64,000 nucleotides of DNA. Source: JBBDLF01 sp040879025 (GTDB taxonomy: Bacteria; Pseudomonadota; Gammaproteobacteria; Pseudomonadales; Pseudohongiellaceae). The translations under genes and the position numbers were made by a program. Positions 33,948 through 43,739 of this stretch are shown piece by piece. The first letter of the stretch is position 1, and every line of letters starts with the position of its first letter. The stretch covers positions 29,179 through 93,178 of the forward strand of contig JBBDLF010000028.1 of assembly GCA_040879025.1 (NCBI GenBank). The letters run 5' to 3'. The notes beneath the pieces were generated by a model. The model was not told the DNA's origin. It searched no databases and worked only from the letters and a program-made list of their open reading frames with translations.

Positions 33948-35297
33948 ATGCAGGTTTCGATTGAAACTACCAAAGGTCTGGAACGAAAAATGACCATCGC
34001 GGTGCCGTCAAATGACGTGGATAACGCCGTGAACGCGCGCCTGATGGAGGCGGCCAGAAACGTTCGTCTGGATGGGTTCCGCAAGGGCAAGGTGCCAATG
34101 AAGGTAGTGAAGACCCGCTTTGGCAAGGGGGTTCGCCAGGAAGTGGTGGGCGAACTGATGAGCAAGAGCTATTACGATGCCCTGCAACAGGAAAGCATCA
34201 AGCCGGCGGGTCAACCGCGCATCGAAGCCACCAGCGTCAAGGAAGGCGAGGATCTCACCTTCACCGCCGTATTCGAGGTTTATCCCGAGGTGGAACTGCC
34301 TGACTTTTCCAGGGTCAAGGCGGAAAGACTGGTGGCCGACGTGGATGAGGAAAATATCGACAAGATGATTGAAACACTGCGCCAGCAACGGCAAACCTGG
34401 GAGGACGTGGATCGCGAGGCCCAGTTGAAGGACCGGGTTAATATCGACTACACCGGACATCTTGATGGCGAGGTCTTTCCGGGCGGTACCGGCAAGGGCA
34501 GCAGCCTGGTGCTAGGGTCGGAGCGCATGATTCCGGGGTTCGAAGACGGCCTTGTCGGCAAAAAGGCCGGGGAAACGGTCACGTTGCCGCTGACCTTTCC
34601 CAAGGAGTACCACAATGCCGATATGGCGGGAAAAAAAGTGGAATTTGAAATCACCGTCAATTCGATTTCCGAACAAAAGATGCCCGAAGTGGATGAAGCC
34701 TTTTTTTCCAGCTTCGGCATAGAGGAGGGCGGGCTCGAAGCATTCCGCAAGGAAGTGGCCGCCAACATGGAGCGGGAGATGCGTACCGCTTCGCGCAACA
34801 AGCTCAAGTCGCAGGTGATGGATGAGATAGTCTCGCTGACAAAACTGGATGTTCCTGAAAGCCTGCTGGTGGGTGAAATCAGCCAGTTGCGCAACCAGGC
34901 GCTGCAACAGATGGGCGGCGGCAAGAATGTATCCCCCGAGGCTCTGCCGGACGCATTGTTCCGTGATCAGGCCGGCAAGCGCGTGGTGCTGGGGTTGGTG
35001 CTGAGTGAAGTGGTCAAGCAGAAAAAACTGACCGCGGACCCCGCCAAGGTGCGTGAAGCGATCGAAGAAGTCGCCTCAACCTACGAAAGCCCTGAGGAAG
35101 TCATCAATTATTATTACGGCAATCAGGAACAGCTCGCCGCCGTTGAATCCAGTGTCATGGAGGACCAGGTGTTCGATGCGATTCTGGAGCAGGCCGTTAT
35201 CTCAGAAAAAAAAGTCAGCTACGAAAAGGTCATTCAACCGGAACAGCCACCGGCCGGATCAGGGAAAAGGCAGAAAAAGGCAGGAAAAGATTTATGA
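33948..35297 (+). CDS. tig: Trigger factor, ribosome-associated chaperone
   Basis: Trigger factor meets nascent chains at the ribosome exit and has peptidyl-prolyl isomerase activity. The N-terminal ribosome-binding signature is GFRKGKVP (residues 44-51). The FKBP-type PPIase domain lies near 160-245 (NIDYTGHLDG, IPGFEDGLVG), followed by the long helical C-terminal arms. At 449 residues it is a little longer than E. coli Tig because of a Lys-rich tail. GAGAGGG precedes the ATG. The stop overlaps clpP by 4 bases. Confidence 0.96.
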   Translation: MQVSIETTKGLERKMTIAVPSNDVDNAVNARLMEAARNVRLDGFRKGKVPMKVVKTRFGKGVRQEVVGELMSKSYYDALQQESIKPAGQPRIEATSVKEGEDLTFTAVFEVYPEVELPDFSRVKAERLVADVDEENIDKMIETLRQQRQTWEDVDREAQLKDRVNIDYTGHLDGEVFPGGTGKGSSLVLGSERMIPGFEDGLVGKKAGETVTLPLTFPKEYHNADMAGKKVEFEITVNSISEQKMPEVDEAFFSSFGIEEGGLEAFRKEVAANMEREMRTASRNKLKSQVMDEIVSLTKLDVPESLLVGEISQLRNQALQQMGGGKNVSPEALPDALFRDQAGKRVVLGLVLSEVVKQKKLTADPAKVREAIEEVASTYESPEEVINYYYGNQEQLAAVESSVMEDQVFDAILEQAVISEKKVSYEKVIQPEQPPAGSGKRQKKAGKDL

Positions 35298-35932
35298 CGG
35301 AGAAGCTCAGGGAAACAGGCAGTCTGGTTCCGATTGTCGTCGAACAAACAGCCCGCGGCGAACGGTCTTATGACATTTATTCGCGCCTGTTAAAAGACAG
35401 GGTGATCTTTGCGACCGGCGTGGTCGAGGACCACATGGCCAATCTGATTGTGGCCCAGTTGTTGTTTCTCGAGTCGGAGAACCCGGACAAGGACATTCAC
35501 CTGTATATCAATTCACCCGGCGGGTCCGTCACGGCGGGATTGTCTGTCTACGATACGATGCAGTTTATCCAGCCACAAGTGAGCACTATGTGTATCGGTC
35601 AGGCTGCCAGCATGGGTGCCTTGTTGTTGGCCGGCGGCGCGCACGGCAAACGACTGGCGCTGCCCCACAGCCGCATGATGATTCACCAGCCAAGTGGCGG
35701 AGCCGAGGGGCAGGCCGCGGATATCGAGATTCAGGCCAGGGAAATCGTCAAATTGCGCCGGGCGCTTAACGAATTGATGGCCGAACATACCGGTCAGCCC
35801 GTCGAACAGATAGAGATTGATACGGAACGGGACAATTACATGACTGCCGCCGAGGCCGTAAAGTATGGCCTGGTTGATAAAGTAATCGATCGAAGAGTAG
35901 ATAATAAAGTGAAGGATCCGGCGAACGGCTAG
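35294..35932 (+). CDS. clpP: ClpP, ATP-dependent Clp protease proteolytic subunit
   Basis: This is the serine peptidase barrel that pairs with ClpX or ClpA. The catalytic triad is S106 (GQAASMGA), H131 (MMIHQPSGG) and D180 (DTERDNYM), with the same spacing as E. coli S111/H136/D185. The length of 212 residues includes a short N-terminal propeptide. It overlaps tig by ATGA, which suggests translational coupling, unlike E. coli where the two genes are separate. Confidence 0.97.
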   Translation: MTEKLRETGSLVPIVVEQTARGERSYDIYSRLLKDRVIFATGVVEDHMANLIVAQLLFLESENPDKDIHLYINSPGGSVTAGLSVYDTMQFIQPQVSTMCIGQAASMGALLLAGGAHGKRLALPHSRMMIHQPSGGAEGQAADIEIQAREIVKLRRALNELMAEHTGQPVEQIEIDTERDNYMTAAEAVKYGLVDKVIDRRVDNKVKDPANG

Positions 35933-36106
35933 CTGGAAGGCGCGCGGAACCCGGGTTTTGTCGCTATGCGCTTGCAATTGAAGGCGAGAACCCTCATTTT
36001 TAGATCTGGACTGCTTGAACTTTGGCCTGTGGTGGTATTTTCTGCAAACCAGGCTTCAGGCAACAACTCCGGGACTTTTTTCCGGAGCGGTAAGCGAGGT
36101 AGCTAA

Positions 36107-37399
36107 ATGTCAGACGATCGCTTCAATAAAGGGGATGATAACGGCAAGTTGCTGTATTGCTCCTTTTGCGGCAAGAGTCAACACGAGGTTCGCAAGTTGA
36201 TCGCGGGCCCCTCCGTATTTGTCTGTGACGAATGCGTCGATCTGTGCAATGACATCATTCGCGAGGAAATTCAGGAAAAAGAAGCTGACTCGACCCAGAA
36301 GAAACTGCCGATTCCCGAGGAAATCAAGAAAACCCTGGACGACTACGTCATTGGTCAGGAGCGTGCCAAGAAGGTGCTTGCGGTGGCGGTTTACAACCAC
36401 TACAAGCGGTTGAACTACACCCGCCCCAATGATGGCGTGGAACTGGGCAAGAGCAATATTTTGATGGTGGGTCCTACCGGCACGGGTAAAACCCTGCTGG
36501 CGGAGACGCTTGCCCGGTTGCTGGACGTGCCTTTCACGATTGCCGACGCCACCACGCTCACCGAAGCGGGCTATGTGGGCGAGGACGTGGAGAACATTAT
36601 TCAGAAGCTGTTGCAGAAATGTGACTATGACGTCGAAAAAGCCCAGATCGGTATTGTCTATATCGATGAAATCGACAAGATCAGCCGCAAATCCGACAAT
36701 CCGTCCATCACCCGTGATGTTTCCGGTGAGGGAGTGCAACAGGCCTTGCTGAAACTGATCGAAGGCACGATCGCCTCAGTCCCCCCCCAGGGTGGGCGCA
36801 AACACCCCCAGCAGGAGTTCCTGCAGGTCGATACCTCCAACATCCTGTTTATTTGCGGCGGCGCCTTTGCCGGGTTGGACCGTATCATTCGTGACCGTTC
36901 CGACAAGAGCGGCATCGGTTTCTCGGCGGAAGTGAGAAGTCACGACTTGGAGAAGAAAGTGGGCGAAACCCTTCGCGATGTCGAGCCCGAAGATCTGGTC
37001 AAATACGGGCTCATCCCCGAATTTGTAGGTCGATTGCCGATGATTGCGACGCTGGATGAACTGGACCTGGAAGCGCTGGTGCGCATTATCAGGGAACCGA
37101 AAAACTCGCTGATCAGGCAATACACCAAGCTTTTCGAGATGGAAAGTGTCGAAATTCAGTTTCGGGACGATGCGCTCAAGGCTATCGCCCGCAAAGCCCA
37201 GGAACGCAAAACCGGCGCGCGGGGCCTGCGTTCCATCATGGAAGGCGTATTACTCGATTCCATGTATAAGATCCCGTCACTTGAGAAGGTAAGCAAGGTT
37301 ATCATCGATGCGGCCGTGATCGAAGGTGAATCCGAGCCGTTGCTGATGTACGAAAACCTGGACCAACAGCCCTCGTCACGCAAGGCAGCGGACGAATAG
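36107..37399 (+). CDS. clpX: ClpX, ATP-dependent unfoldase
   Basis: This AAA+ unfoldase delivers substrates to ClpP. The N-terminal zinc domain has C18, C21, C40 and C43 (CSFC, CDEC). Walker A GPTGTGKT is at 122-129 and Walker B is YIDEIDKI. The IGF-type loop that docks ClpP is recognisable as SGIGFSAEV. The length of 430 residues is normal. It follows clpP by 174 bases and precedes lon by 243. Confidence 0.97.
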   Translation: MSDDRFNKGDDNGKLLYCSFCGKSQHEVRKLIAGPSVFVCDECVDLCNDIIREEIQEKEADSTQKKLPIPEEIKKTLDDYVIGQERAKKVLAVAVYNHYKRLNYTRPNDGVELGKSNILMVGPTGTGKTLLAETLARLLDVPFTIADATTLTEAGYVGEDVENIIQKLLQKCDYDVEKAQIGIVYIDEIDKISRKSDNPSITRDVSGEGVQQALLKLIEGTIASVPPQGGRKHPQQEFLQVDTSNILFICGGAFAGLDRIIRDRSDKSGIGFSAEVRSHDLEKKVGETLRDVEPEDLVKYGLIPEFVGRLPMIATLDELDLEALVRIIREPKNSLIRQYTKLFEMESVEIQFRDDALKAIARKAQERKTGARGLRSIMEGVLLDSMYKIPSLEKVSKVIIDAAVIEGESEPLLMYENLDQQPSSRKAADE

Positions 37400-37642
37400 G
37401 GAACCAGGGCCGACCCCGGTCGAGGCCGGCCCCCCTTCGACCCCAAACCAGCTAATTTACTCCATTCCCCTTTATTTCTGAAAAAGAGTCACCATTGTGT
37501 CTTAAGACGGAAATAACCTGAGAATTGTGAACCGATACACGTTTGTCACAACACTCAGGCGTTTTCGCTGTAAACTTACCGCATCCGGTCTTGGCCGCAT
37601 GGAACCCCGGCCCAATTCACCCCTTCGATGAGAATTTCACCT

Positions 37643-40075
37643 ATGGATAAATCCGAGAGCAAAGTGGATGGCAACAATGTGTTTCCGCTACTGCCCCTGC
37701 GAGACGTGGTGGTCTATCCTCAGATCGTTCAGCCCCTGTTCGTGGGCCGACCCAAATCCATCAAGGCGCTTGAAACGGCAATGGCAAGCGACAAGCAGGT
37801 GCTGTTGGTGGCACAGAAAAATGCCTCCGACGATGAGCCAGGCATCAGGGACCTGTTTCAGATAGGCACGGTAGCCTCGATATTGCAGCTTATCCGTCTG
37901 CCCGATGGTACCGTGAAGGTGCTGGTTGAAGGCCTCAGTCGCGCGCGGGTGAAGGAAGTCGTCGCCGAAGAAGACTGTTTCCGTGCTGAAATCCAGCCTC
38001 TGGACGCTGAAGAATTGGTGAAGAAGGAAGCCGATGTGTTGCTGCGCTCCCTGCTGTCCCAGTTCGACCAGTATGTGCAAATGAGCAAAAAGATTCCTCC
38101 GGAAGTACTCACCTCGATCAGCAGCATCGACGACCCCGGCCGGTTGGTGGATACCATCGCGAGCCATATGTCGCTGCAATTGCAGGAGAAACAGAACCTG
38201 CTGGAACTTGTGAATCTGCAACCGCGGATTGAACACCTGATGGCCCTGATCGAATCGGAAATCGACCTGTTTCAGGTGGAGAAGCGGATTCGTGGTCGGG
38301 TTAAAAAGCAGATGGAGAAAAGTCAGCGCGAGTATTACCTGAATGAGCAAATGAAGGCTATTCAGAAAGAAATGGGTGAATTGGACGACGTGCCCAATGA
38401 AACCGATGAATTAAAGCGCCGAATTGAAGAGGCCGGCATGTCCAAGGACGCCAAGGAAAAAGCCCTGGCGGAACTTAACAAGCTGAAGATGATGTCGCCG
38501 ATGTCATCGGAAGCCTCGGTGGTGCGAACCTATTTGGACTGGATGGTGAGCATTCCCTGGAGCAAGCGCAGCAAGGTCAGGCTCGACCTGCAGCATGCCG
38601 AGGATATCCTTGAGAAAGACCACTATGGGCTGAAGGAAGTCAAGGAACGCATTCTTGAGTATCTCGCGGTGCAGAAGCGGGTTCGCAAACTCAAGGGACC
38701 GATTCTGTGCCTGGTCGGGCCTCCCGGTGTCGGTAAAACCTCGCTGGGTGAATCGATTGCCCGCGCGACCAATCGCAAGTTTGTGCGCATGGCCCTCGGA
38801 GGCGTACGTGATGAGGCGGAGATTCGTGGCCACCGGCGTACCTATATCGGCTCGCTGCCCGGCAAAATATTACAGAAACTCAGCAAGGCTTCCGTGAAAA
38901 ACCCGCTGTTTTTGCTGGATGAAGTGGACAAGATGGGCATGGACAACCGGGGTGATCCCGCCTCGGCGCTGCTTGAAGTACTGGACCCGGAACAGAACCA
39001 CAACTTCAACGACCACTACCTGGAGGTGGATTACGACCTCTCCGAAGTACTTTTCGTGTGTACTTCCAATACCATGAACATTCCCGGACCGTTGCTGGAC
39101 CGGATGGAGGTCATCCGTCTGCCGGGTTACACCGAAGATGAAAAGATCAATATCGCGCAGCGTTACCTGGTGCCGAAGCAGATGAAGAACAACGGCGTCA
39201 AGAAAGGAGAGCTGGACATTGGCGTGGAACCGATTCGCGACCTCGTGCATTACTACACAAGGGAAGCCGGTGTGCGTGGGTTGGAGCGTGAGATCGCCAA
39301 GATTTGTCGCAAGGTGGTGAAGGAAAACGCAATGGCTGACGAAGTTAAAAATATTGTGCTTAGCAGCGAAAGGGTGGAGCACTACTGTGGCGTGCGCAAA
39401 TTCGACTACGGCAAGGCGGAGGAACAAAACAAGATAGGTCAGGTCAATGGCCTGGCCTGGACCTCGGTCGGCGGTGAGTTGCTGACCATTGAGGCCATGG
39501 CAGTGGAGGGCAAGGGCAAGATTACCCGAACCGGCTCACTGGGTGATGTGATGCAGGAGTCGATTCAGGCGGCCTTTACCGTGGTGCGAAGCCGCGCCAA
39601 TCTCTTGGGTCTGGAACCGAACTTCCATGAAAAAATCGATCTGCACGTTCACGTACCGGAAGGTGCCACACCCAAGGATGGTCCGAGCGCCGGCATCAGC
39701 ATGTGCACGGCTCTGGTTTCCGTGTTGACGCAAATACCCGTACGGGCGGATGTGGCGATGACCGGCGAGATCACGCTGCGCGGACAGGTACTGCGAATCG
39801 GCGGTCTGAAGGAAAAGCTTCTGGCGGCACACCGCGGCAACATCAAGAAGGTGATCATTCCGTCCGATAACGAACGGGATCTTACGGAAATTCCCGACAA
39901 TATCAAAGCGGATCTCGAAATCGTGCCGGTGCTCTGGATCGATCAGGTGCTGGAGTACGCGCTGCAGTATCTGCCAACACCGATAATCCCCGTTGAAGGG
40001 AAAGGAACAAAAAAAGAGTCCGCCAAGGAAGATATGGACAAAAATAGTGACGAGAAACACATTAATACTCACTAG
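37643..40075 (+). CDS. lon: Lon, ATP-dependent serine protease
   Basis: Lon degrades misfolded and regulatory proteins as a hexamer. It has an N-terminal substrate domain (PLLPLRDVVVYP), an AAA+ module with GPPGVGKTS, and a peptidase domain with the S682/K725 dyad (PKDGPSAG, GGLKEKLL), 43 residues apart as in other LonA proteins. I start at the ATG at 37643 (MDKSESKV); an in-frame ATG 15 bases earlier is less likely. The 810 residues end in a Lys/Asp/Glu-rich tail. Confidence 0.97.
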   Translation: MDKSESKVDGNNVFPLLPLRDVVVYPQIVQPLFVGRPKSIKALETAMASDKQVLLVAQKNASDDEPGIRDLFQIGTVASILQLIRLPDGTVKVLVEGLSRARVKEVVAEEDCFRAEIQPLDAEELVKKEADVLLRSLLSQFDQYVQMSKKIPPEVLTSISSIDDPGRLVDTIASHMSLQLQEKQNLLELVNLQPRIEHLMALIESEIDLFQVEKRIRGRVKKQMEKSQREYYLNEQMKAIQKEMGELDDVPNETDELKRRIEEAGMSKDAKEKALAELNKLKMMSPMSSEASVVRTYLDWMVSIPWSKRSKVRLDLQHAEDILEKDHYGLKEVKERILEYLAVQKRVRKLKGPILCLVGPPGVGKTSLGESIARATNRKFVRMALGGVRDEAEIRGHRRTYIGSLPGKILQKLSKASVKNPLFLLDEVDKMGMDNRGDPASALLEVLDPEQNHNFNDHYLEVDYDLSEVLFVCTSNTMNIPGPLLDRMEVIRLPGYTEDEKINIAQRYLVPKQMKNNGVKKGELDIGVEPIRDLVHYYTREAGVRGLEREIAKICRKVVKENAMADEVKNIVLSSERVEHYCGVRKFDYGKAEEQNKIGQVNGLAWTSVGGELLTIEAMAVEGKGKITRTGSLGDVMQESIQAAFTVVRSRANLLGLEPNFHEKIDLHVHVPEGATPKDGPSAGISMCTALVSVLTQIPVRADVAMTGEITLRGQVLRIGGLKEKLLAAHRGNIKKVIIPSDNERDLTEIPDNIKADLEIVPVLWIDQVLEYALQYLPTPIIPVEGKGTKKESAKEDMDKNSDEKHINTH

Positions 40076-40077
40076 AT

Positions 40078-40106
40078 GGCCCGAAAGTCCCTGAATACGG
40101 GCCTTT
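40078..40106 (+). terminator. Weak terminator-like hairpin after lon
   Basis: A 6-bp GC stem GGCCCG / CGGGCC followed by TTT, just past the lon stop and just before the hupB promoter. The stem is short, so termination may be partial. Confidence 0.4.
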
Positions 40107-40110
40107 CTAG

Positions 40111-40140
40111 TTGACACGGCTTTCTTGCAATTGGTATAAA
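40111..40140 (+). promoter_or_regulatory. Sigma-70 promoter of hupB
   Basis: A perfect -35 TTGACA (40111-40116) and a -10 TATAAA (40135-40140) are 18 bases apart. The promoter leaves a leader of about 175 bases before the hupB start. Confidence 0.75.
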
Positions 40141-40321
40141 TGCCCGGTCGTACAGGTGTTATGACCGTTATCGGGAAGAGAATTCGACCACAACAATCCG
40201 GGCCGAAACCCGGGATCAAGAGCCCAGGTTAAAGCCTGATGGTCAGTGTTTAAGGTTAGACCTGAAATCGTCCGTTTCAAGTAAGCGATAAATAACAACT
40301 TCTAATAGAAAAGGGGACACC

Positions 40322-40597
40322 GTGAATAAGTCTGAATTGATTGATGCCGTTTCTGCAAGCGCAGATCTTCCAAAAGCCGCTGCCGGTCGCGTGATAGACG
40401 CGATGATAGACACGATTACAGATTCATTGAAAAAGAATGATCCTGTGGTACTGGTGGGATTTGGTACGTTCGCGACGAAAGAAAGAGCCGCGCGTACCGG
40501 CCGTAATCCACAAACCGGTGCTCCCATCCAGATCAAGGCCGCCAAAGTACCGAGTTTCAAAGCCGGCAAGGCACTGAAAGATTCCGTTAACTCCTAG
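40322..40597 (+). CDS. hupB: HU-beta, DNA-binding histone-like protein
   Basis: A 91-residue HU protein that bends DNA without sequence specificity and compacts the nucleoid. The N-terminal NKSELIDAVSASA helix, the VGFGTFATKERAARTGRNPQTG arm region and the C-terminal PSFKAGKALKDSV are typical of HU-beta. The start is GTG, preceded by AAAAGGGGACACC. The position between lon and ppiD is the same as in E. coli. Confidence 0.96.
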   Translation: MNKSELIDAVSASADLPKAAAGRVIDAMIDTITDSLKKNDPVVLVGFGTFATKERAARTGRNPQTGAPIQIKAAKVPSFKAGKALKDSVNS

Positions 40598-40653
40598 GCG
40601 TCACAACCCGGGTTGTTAACTGCTGGCCATTGCGGTCAGTGAGCTTTCTGCTG

Positions 40654-40684
40654 AAAAAGGCGCATCAACCGGTGCGCCTTTTTT
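40654..40684 (+). terminator. Rho-independent terminator of hupB
   Basis: AAAAAGGCGCA / TGCGCCTTTTT pairs around an 8-base loop and runs into six T. It lies 57 bases past the hupB stop. Confidence 0.88.
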
Positions 40685-40837
40685 AGTTTGTTTGGTTTGG
40701 ATCCGGCTTGCTCTGTTTAATTTGGTTTGCCGGCAGTCCATGAGATGAAGAAAACGGCATCGTGCCCGGTCATGGCAATCGGGGACTGCTAATGTCACCG
40801 GACCATTACTGGCAAGGCGGGTCCACAGGAATCAACT

Positions 40838-42727
40838 ATGCTGCAAGATATCAGAGACAATTCACAAGGTGTGGTGGCCAAGATCATCATCGGCCTGATC
40901 GTGGCGGTGTTCGCGCTGTTCGGGTTGGAGTCGATAGTGGGCGGCATCATGCGAAATCCGACGGTGGCGGAAGTTAACGGCGAGGAAATCACCGAGCCCC
41001 AACTGCAGGCTGGCGCCCAGAATCTGCTGGCTTCCATCGGCGGCAGCCTGGATTCGCTGGATCAGCAATTGGTTGAACAGATAGCGCTCAATCAACTCAT
41101 TGAGGAAGTTATTCTGCGGCAGGCGGCTCAGCGCGCCGCGATGCGGATATCGGATGAACGCATCGATCAGGCGATTATCCAGACACCGCAATTTCAGATT
41201 GACGGCACTTTTAATCCTGATCTGGCGGCACGGACTATCGCCAGCCAGAGTTACACGGTACCGGGTTACCGGCAGGCGCTGCAGGACAATATGCTGATGG
41301 CGCAGTTGGCCAATGCCTATTCGTCTTCCGCCTTTATTACTGACGCCGAGCTTGAACGCATTGCCGGGTTGCGAACACAGACACGGGATTTTCGTTTCAT
41401 TCCCGTTGCTCTTGGCACCCGCACTCTCGGTCAGGCGATCAGTGATGAGGAAATAGAACAGTATTACCGGAATAATCAGGCTGAGTTCACGGTTGAAGAA
41501 CAGGTTGTGGTCGATTATGTGCTGCTCGACAGGGATGAGCTGTTTGAAGAAATCGAGACGGACGAGGCTTTGATTACAGCGCAATACGAGGTGGAGCGCG
41601 AGGCATTCGAGTCGGAGTCTGAATACCGCGCTTCGCATATCCTGTTTGAAACCGGTCCCAATCTGTCCGAAGCCGAGGCTGTCGCACAGGCGCTTGAGGC
41701 AAAAGCAAGGCTGGAAGCCGGCGAGAACTTTGGTGATCTGGCGATGGAACTGTCCAGCGACACCATTTCAGCCGAAGACGGCGGTGATATTGGTTACAGT
41801 GACGGATCCGCGTTTCCTCCTGAAATCGAGGAAGCAGCGGAGACATTGGCCGTGAATACAGTATCCGAGCCGATAGTGACTGAATTCGGTGTTCACCTGG
41901 TCAAGGTGACCGAGTCAGGTGAGAACATCTATCCTCCCTATGAGGAAGTGGCGGAGCGCATTGAACGCGAACTGAAAAGCAACGAAGTGCAGTTGCTCTA
42001 CACCCAAATGCTGGAGGAGTTGTCCAATCGGGCGTTTGAAGATCCTGACTTGCAGACTATCACCGAGGAACTGGGTCTCGAAGTGCAACGCAGCGAACCG
42101 ATGCCCCGCTCGGGCGGTACCGGCGTGTTGTCCAACCCCGCTGTGATCGATGCGGCCTTTGACCCGGAAGTGCTCGAGGAAGGGCATAACAGTGATGTGA
42201 TTGAACTGGGTCCCACCCAGGCACTGGTGTTACGGACGGTTGAGCATAGAGCACCCGAGGCACGGCCTTTGGAAGACGTCCGCTCGGAGATTGCGGTGAT
42301 TTTGCGAACCGAAATGGAACGTGAACGGGCGTCGCAGATTGGTAACGAAATTGTTGCCGCGCTGCGTGATGGCGAGCCGGTGGACGAACTGTTGCAGGAG
42401 TATGAACTGGCATGGAACGAACAGGCCGGTGCGGGTCGTACAGCGCCTGGTGTAAACAGTGAAGTTCTCGACACAGTGTTCGCGATGGAAAAGCCGCAAG
42501 GCGATACCCCGGTGTACGATGGAACCCTGCTGAGCAACGGAACCTTTGCCGTTATCGAGCTGAATGCCGTTAACTCCGGCAACGTGTCGTCACTGACAGA
42601 GCCCGAACTGGAAACGATTACCGGCACGCTGCTGGATGAGAAAGGCCAGTCTGATTTTGGCTCCTATGTGACTCATCTGCGCAATAACGCCGATGTCACT
42701 ACAACGTTGTTTGACGAACCCTTCTAA
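40838..42727 (+). CDS. ppiD: PpiD, membrane-anchored periplasmic chaperone
   Basis: PpiD sits at the Sec translocon exit and holds emerging proteins. The start MLQDIRDNSQG and a single membrane segment (about 14-33) are typical. SurA_N-like helices follow, and a parvulin domain spans about 265-360 (YRASHILFETG, GGDIGYSDGS, FGVHLVKV). The C-terminal region is helical. The length of 629 residues is normal. A hairpin separates it from the convergent fabI. Confidence 0.94.
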   Translation: MLQDIRDNSQGVVAKIIIGLIVAVFALFGLESIVGGIMRNPTVAEVNGEEITEPQLQAGAQNLLASIGGSLDSLDQQLVEQIALNQLIEEVILRQAAQRAAMRISDERIDQAIIQTPQFQIDGTFNPDLAARTIASQSYTVPGYRQALQDNMLMAQLANAYSSSAFITDAELERIAGLRTQTRDFRFIPVALGTRTLGQAISDEEIEQYYRNNQAEFTVEEQVVVDYVLLDRDELFEEIETDEALITAQYEVEREAFESESEYRASHILFETGPNLSEAEAVAQALEAKARLEAGENFGDLAMELSSDTISAEDGGDIGYSDGSAFPPEIEEAAETLAVNTVSEPIVTEFGVHLVKVTESGENIYPPYEEVAERIERELKSNEVQLLYTQMLEELSNRAFEDPDLQTITEELGLEVQRSEPMPRSGGTGVLSNPAVIDAAFDPEVLEEGHNSDVIELGPTQALVLRTVEHRAPEARPLEDVRSEIAVILRTEMERERASQIGNEIVAALRDGEPVDELLQEYELAWNEQAGAGRTAPGVNSEVLDTVFAMEKPQGDTPVYDGTLLSNGTFAVIELNAVNSGNVSSLTEPELETITGTLLDEKGQSDFGSYVTHLRNNADVTTTLFDEPF

Positions 42728-42736
42728 CCGCGGGCT

Positions 42737-42757
42737 TGGCTGTGAGGCCCACAGCCA
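42737..42757. terminator. Hairpin between convergent ppiD and fabI
   Basis: TGGCTGTG / CACAGCCA form a perfect 8-bp stem with a 5-base loop in the 34-base space between the two stops. The T-run is poor (CACTTTATT on the plus strand). Confidence 0.6.
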
Positions 42758-42761
42758 CACT

Positions 42762-43553
42762 TTATTCCTGGTCCAGTGTTCCCATGGCGGTGATGCTGAA
42801 GCCGCTGTCGACGTAGATGGTCTGGCCGGTTATTCCGGACGCCAGTTCGGAACACAGGAATGCGGCGGTGTTACCCACTTCTTCTATGGTGGTGTTGCGG
42901 CGTAACGGCGTGTTGCGTTCATTGTAATCGAGCATGCGGCGGAAACTCTTGATACCGGAAGCGGCGAGGGTGCGGATCGGGCCGGCGGAGATGGCGTTCA
43001 CCCGTGTGCCATCGGGACCCATGCCGGTAGCCATGTAACGTACGTTAGCCTCCAGGCTGGCTTTGGCCAGACCCATTACATTGTAGTTTGGCAGCGTGCG
43101 TACCGCGCCCAAATAACTCAAGGTGAGCAGCGACCCCTGACGTCCCGCCATCAGTTTTTTGCCTGCTCGGGCCAGCGCCACAAAACTGTAAGAACTGATC
43201 TCGTGAGCGGTCCTGAATCCTTCACGGGTAGTGACGTCGACGTAATTGCCATCAAGTTCAGCGGCTGGCGCGAAAGCCAGGCAATGGACAATCGCATCCA
43301 GCCCGTTCCAGTGTTTGCCCAGTTCGATGAAAAGGGAATCAATTTCCTCGTCGCTGCTGACGTCGCAAGGGAAGCAGAGCGACGAGTCCCAACCGGCCGC
43401 GAAGTCCTCAACGCGCCCTTTGAGCCTCTCGTTCTGATAGGTCAAGGCCAGCTCAGCGCCTTCCCGGTGCATGGCATTGGCGATACCGGTGGCAATCGAA
43501 AGTTTGCTGGCCACGCCGAGCACCAGAACGCGTTTTCCTGTTAGTAATCCCAT
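42762..43553 (-). CDS. fabI: FabI, enoyl-ACP reductase (NADH)
   Basis: This enzyme performs the last reduction in each cycle of fatty acid synthesis and is the target of triclosan. The GVASKLSIATGIA cofactor segment and the Tyr-x6-Lys pair of short-chain dehydrogenases (YNVMGLAK) are present, with the first tyrosine in SYLGAV. The length of 263 residues is typical of the gammaproteobacterial FabI. Confidence 0.95.
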   Translation of the reverse strand: MGLLTGKRVLVLGVASKLSIATGIANAMHREGAELALTYQNERLKGRVEDFAAGWDSSLCFPCDVSSDEEIDSLFIELGKHWNGLDAIVHCLAFAPAAELDGNYVDVTTREGFRTAHEISSYSFVALARAGKKLMAGRQGSLLTLSYLGAVRTLPNYNVMGLAKASLEANVRYMATGMGPDGTRVNAISAGPIRTLAASGIKSFRRMLDYNERNTPLRRNTTIEEVGNTAAFLCSELASGITGQTIYVDSGFSITAMGTLDQE

Positions 43554-43739
43554 AACGGCTTCCTGTACTGATTAAAACCCTGACAGAGTGTCAGTTCCGC
43601 TCCGCGGAATGGCCGGTATTGTACCCGAACCACCGTTCTATTGGCGACTTTGACAGGTAGAGTTGATCCTGGGAGGCCTGTGCCCGTGAGGTAACGCTGT
43701 CACTGGTTTAGCGTGGCTGGCCCGAGGTCCCGGCGTGCC

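Noticed and set aside
37400..37642. Sigma-32 heat-shock promoter before lon
   Set aside because: CTTGG and CCCCGG elements occur, but their spacing is too short for the consensus.
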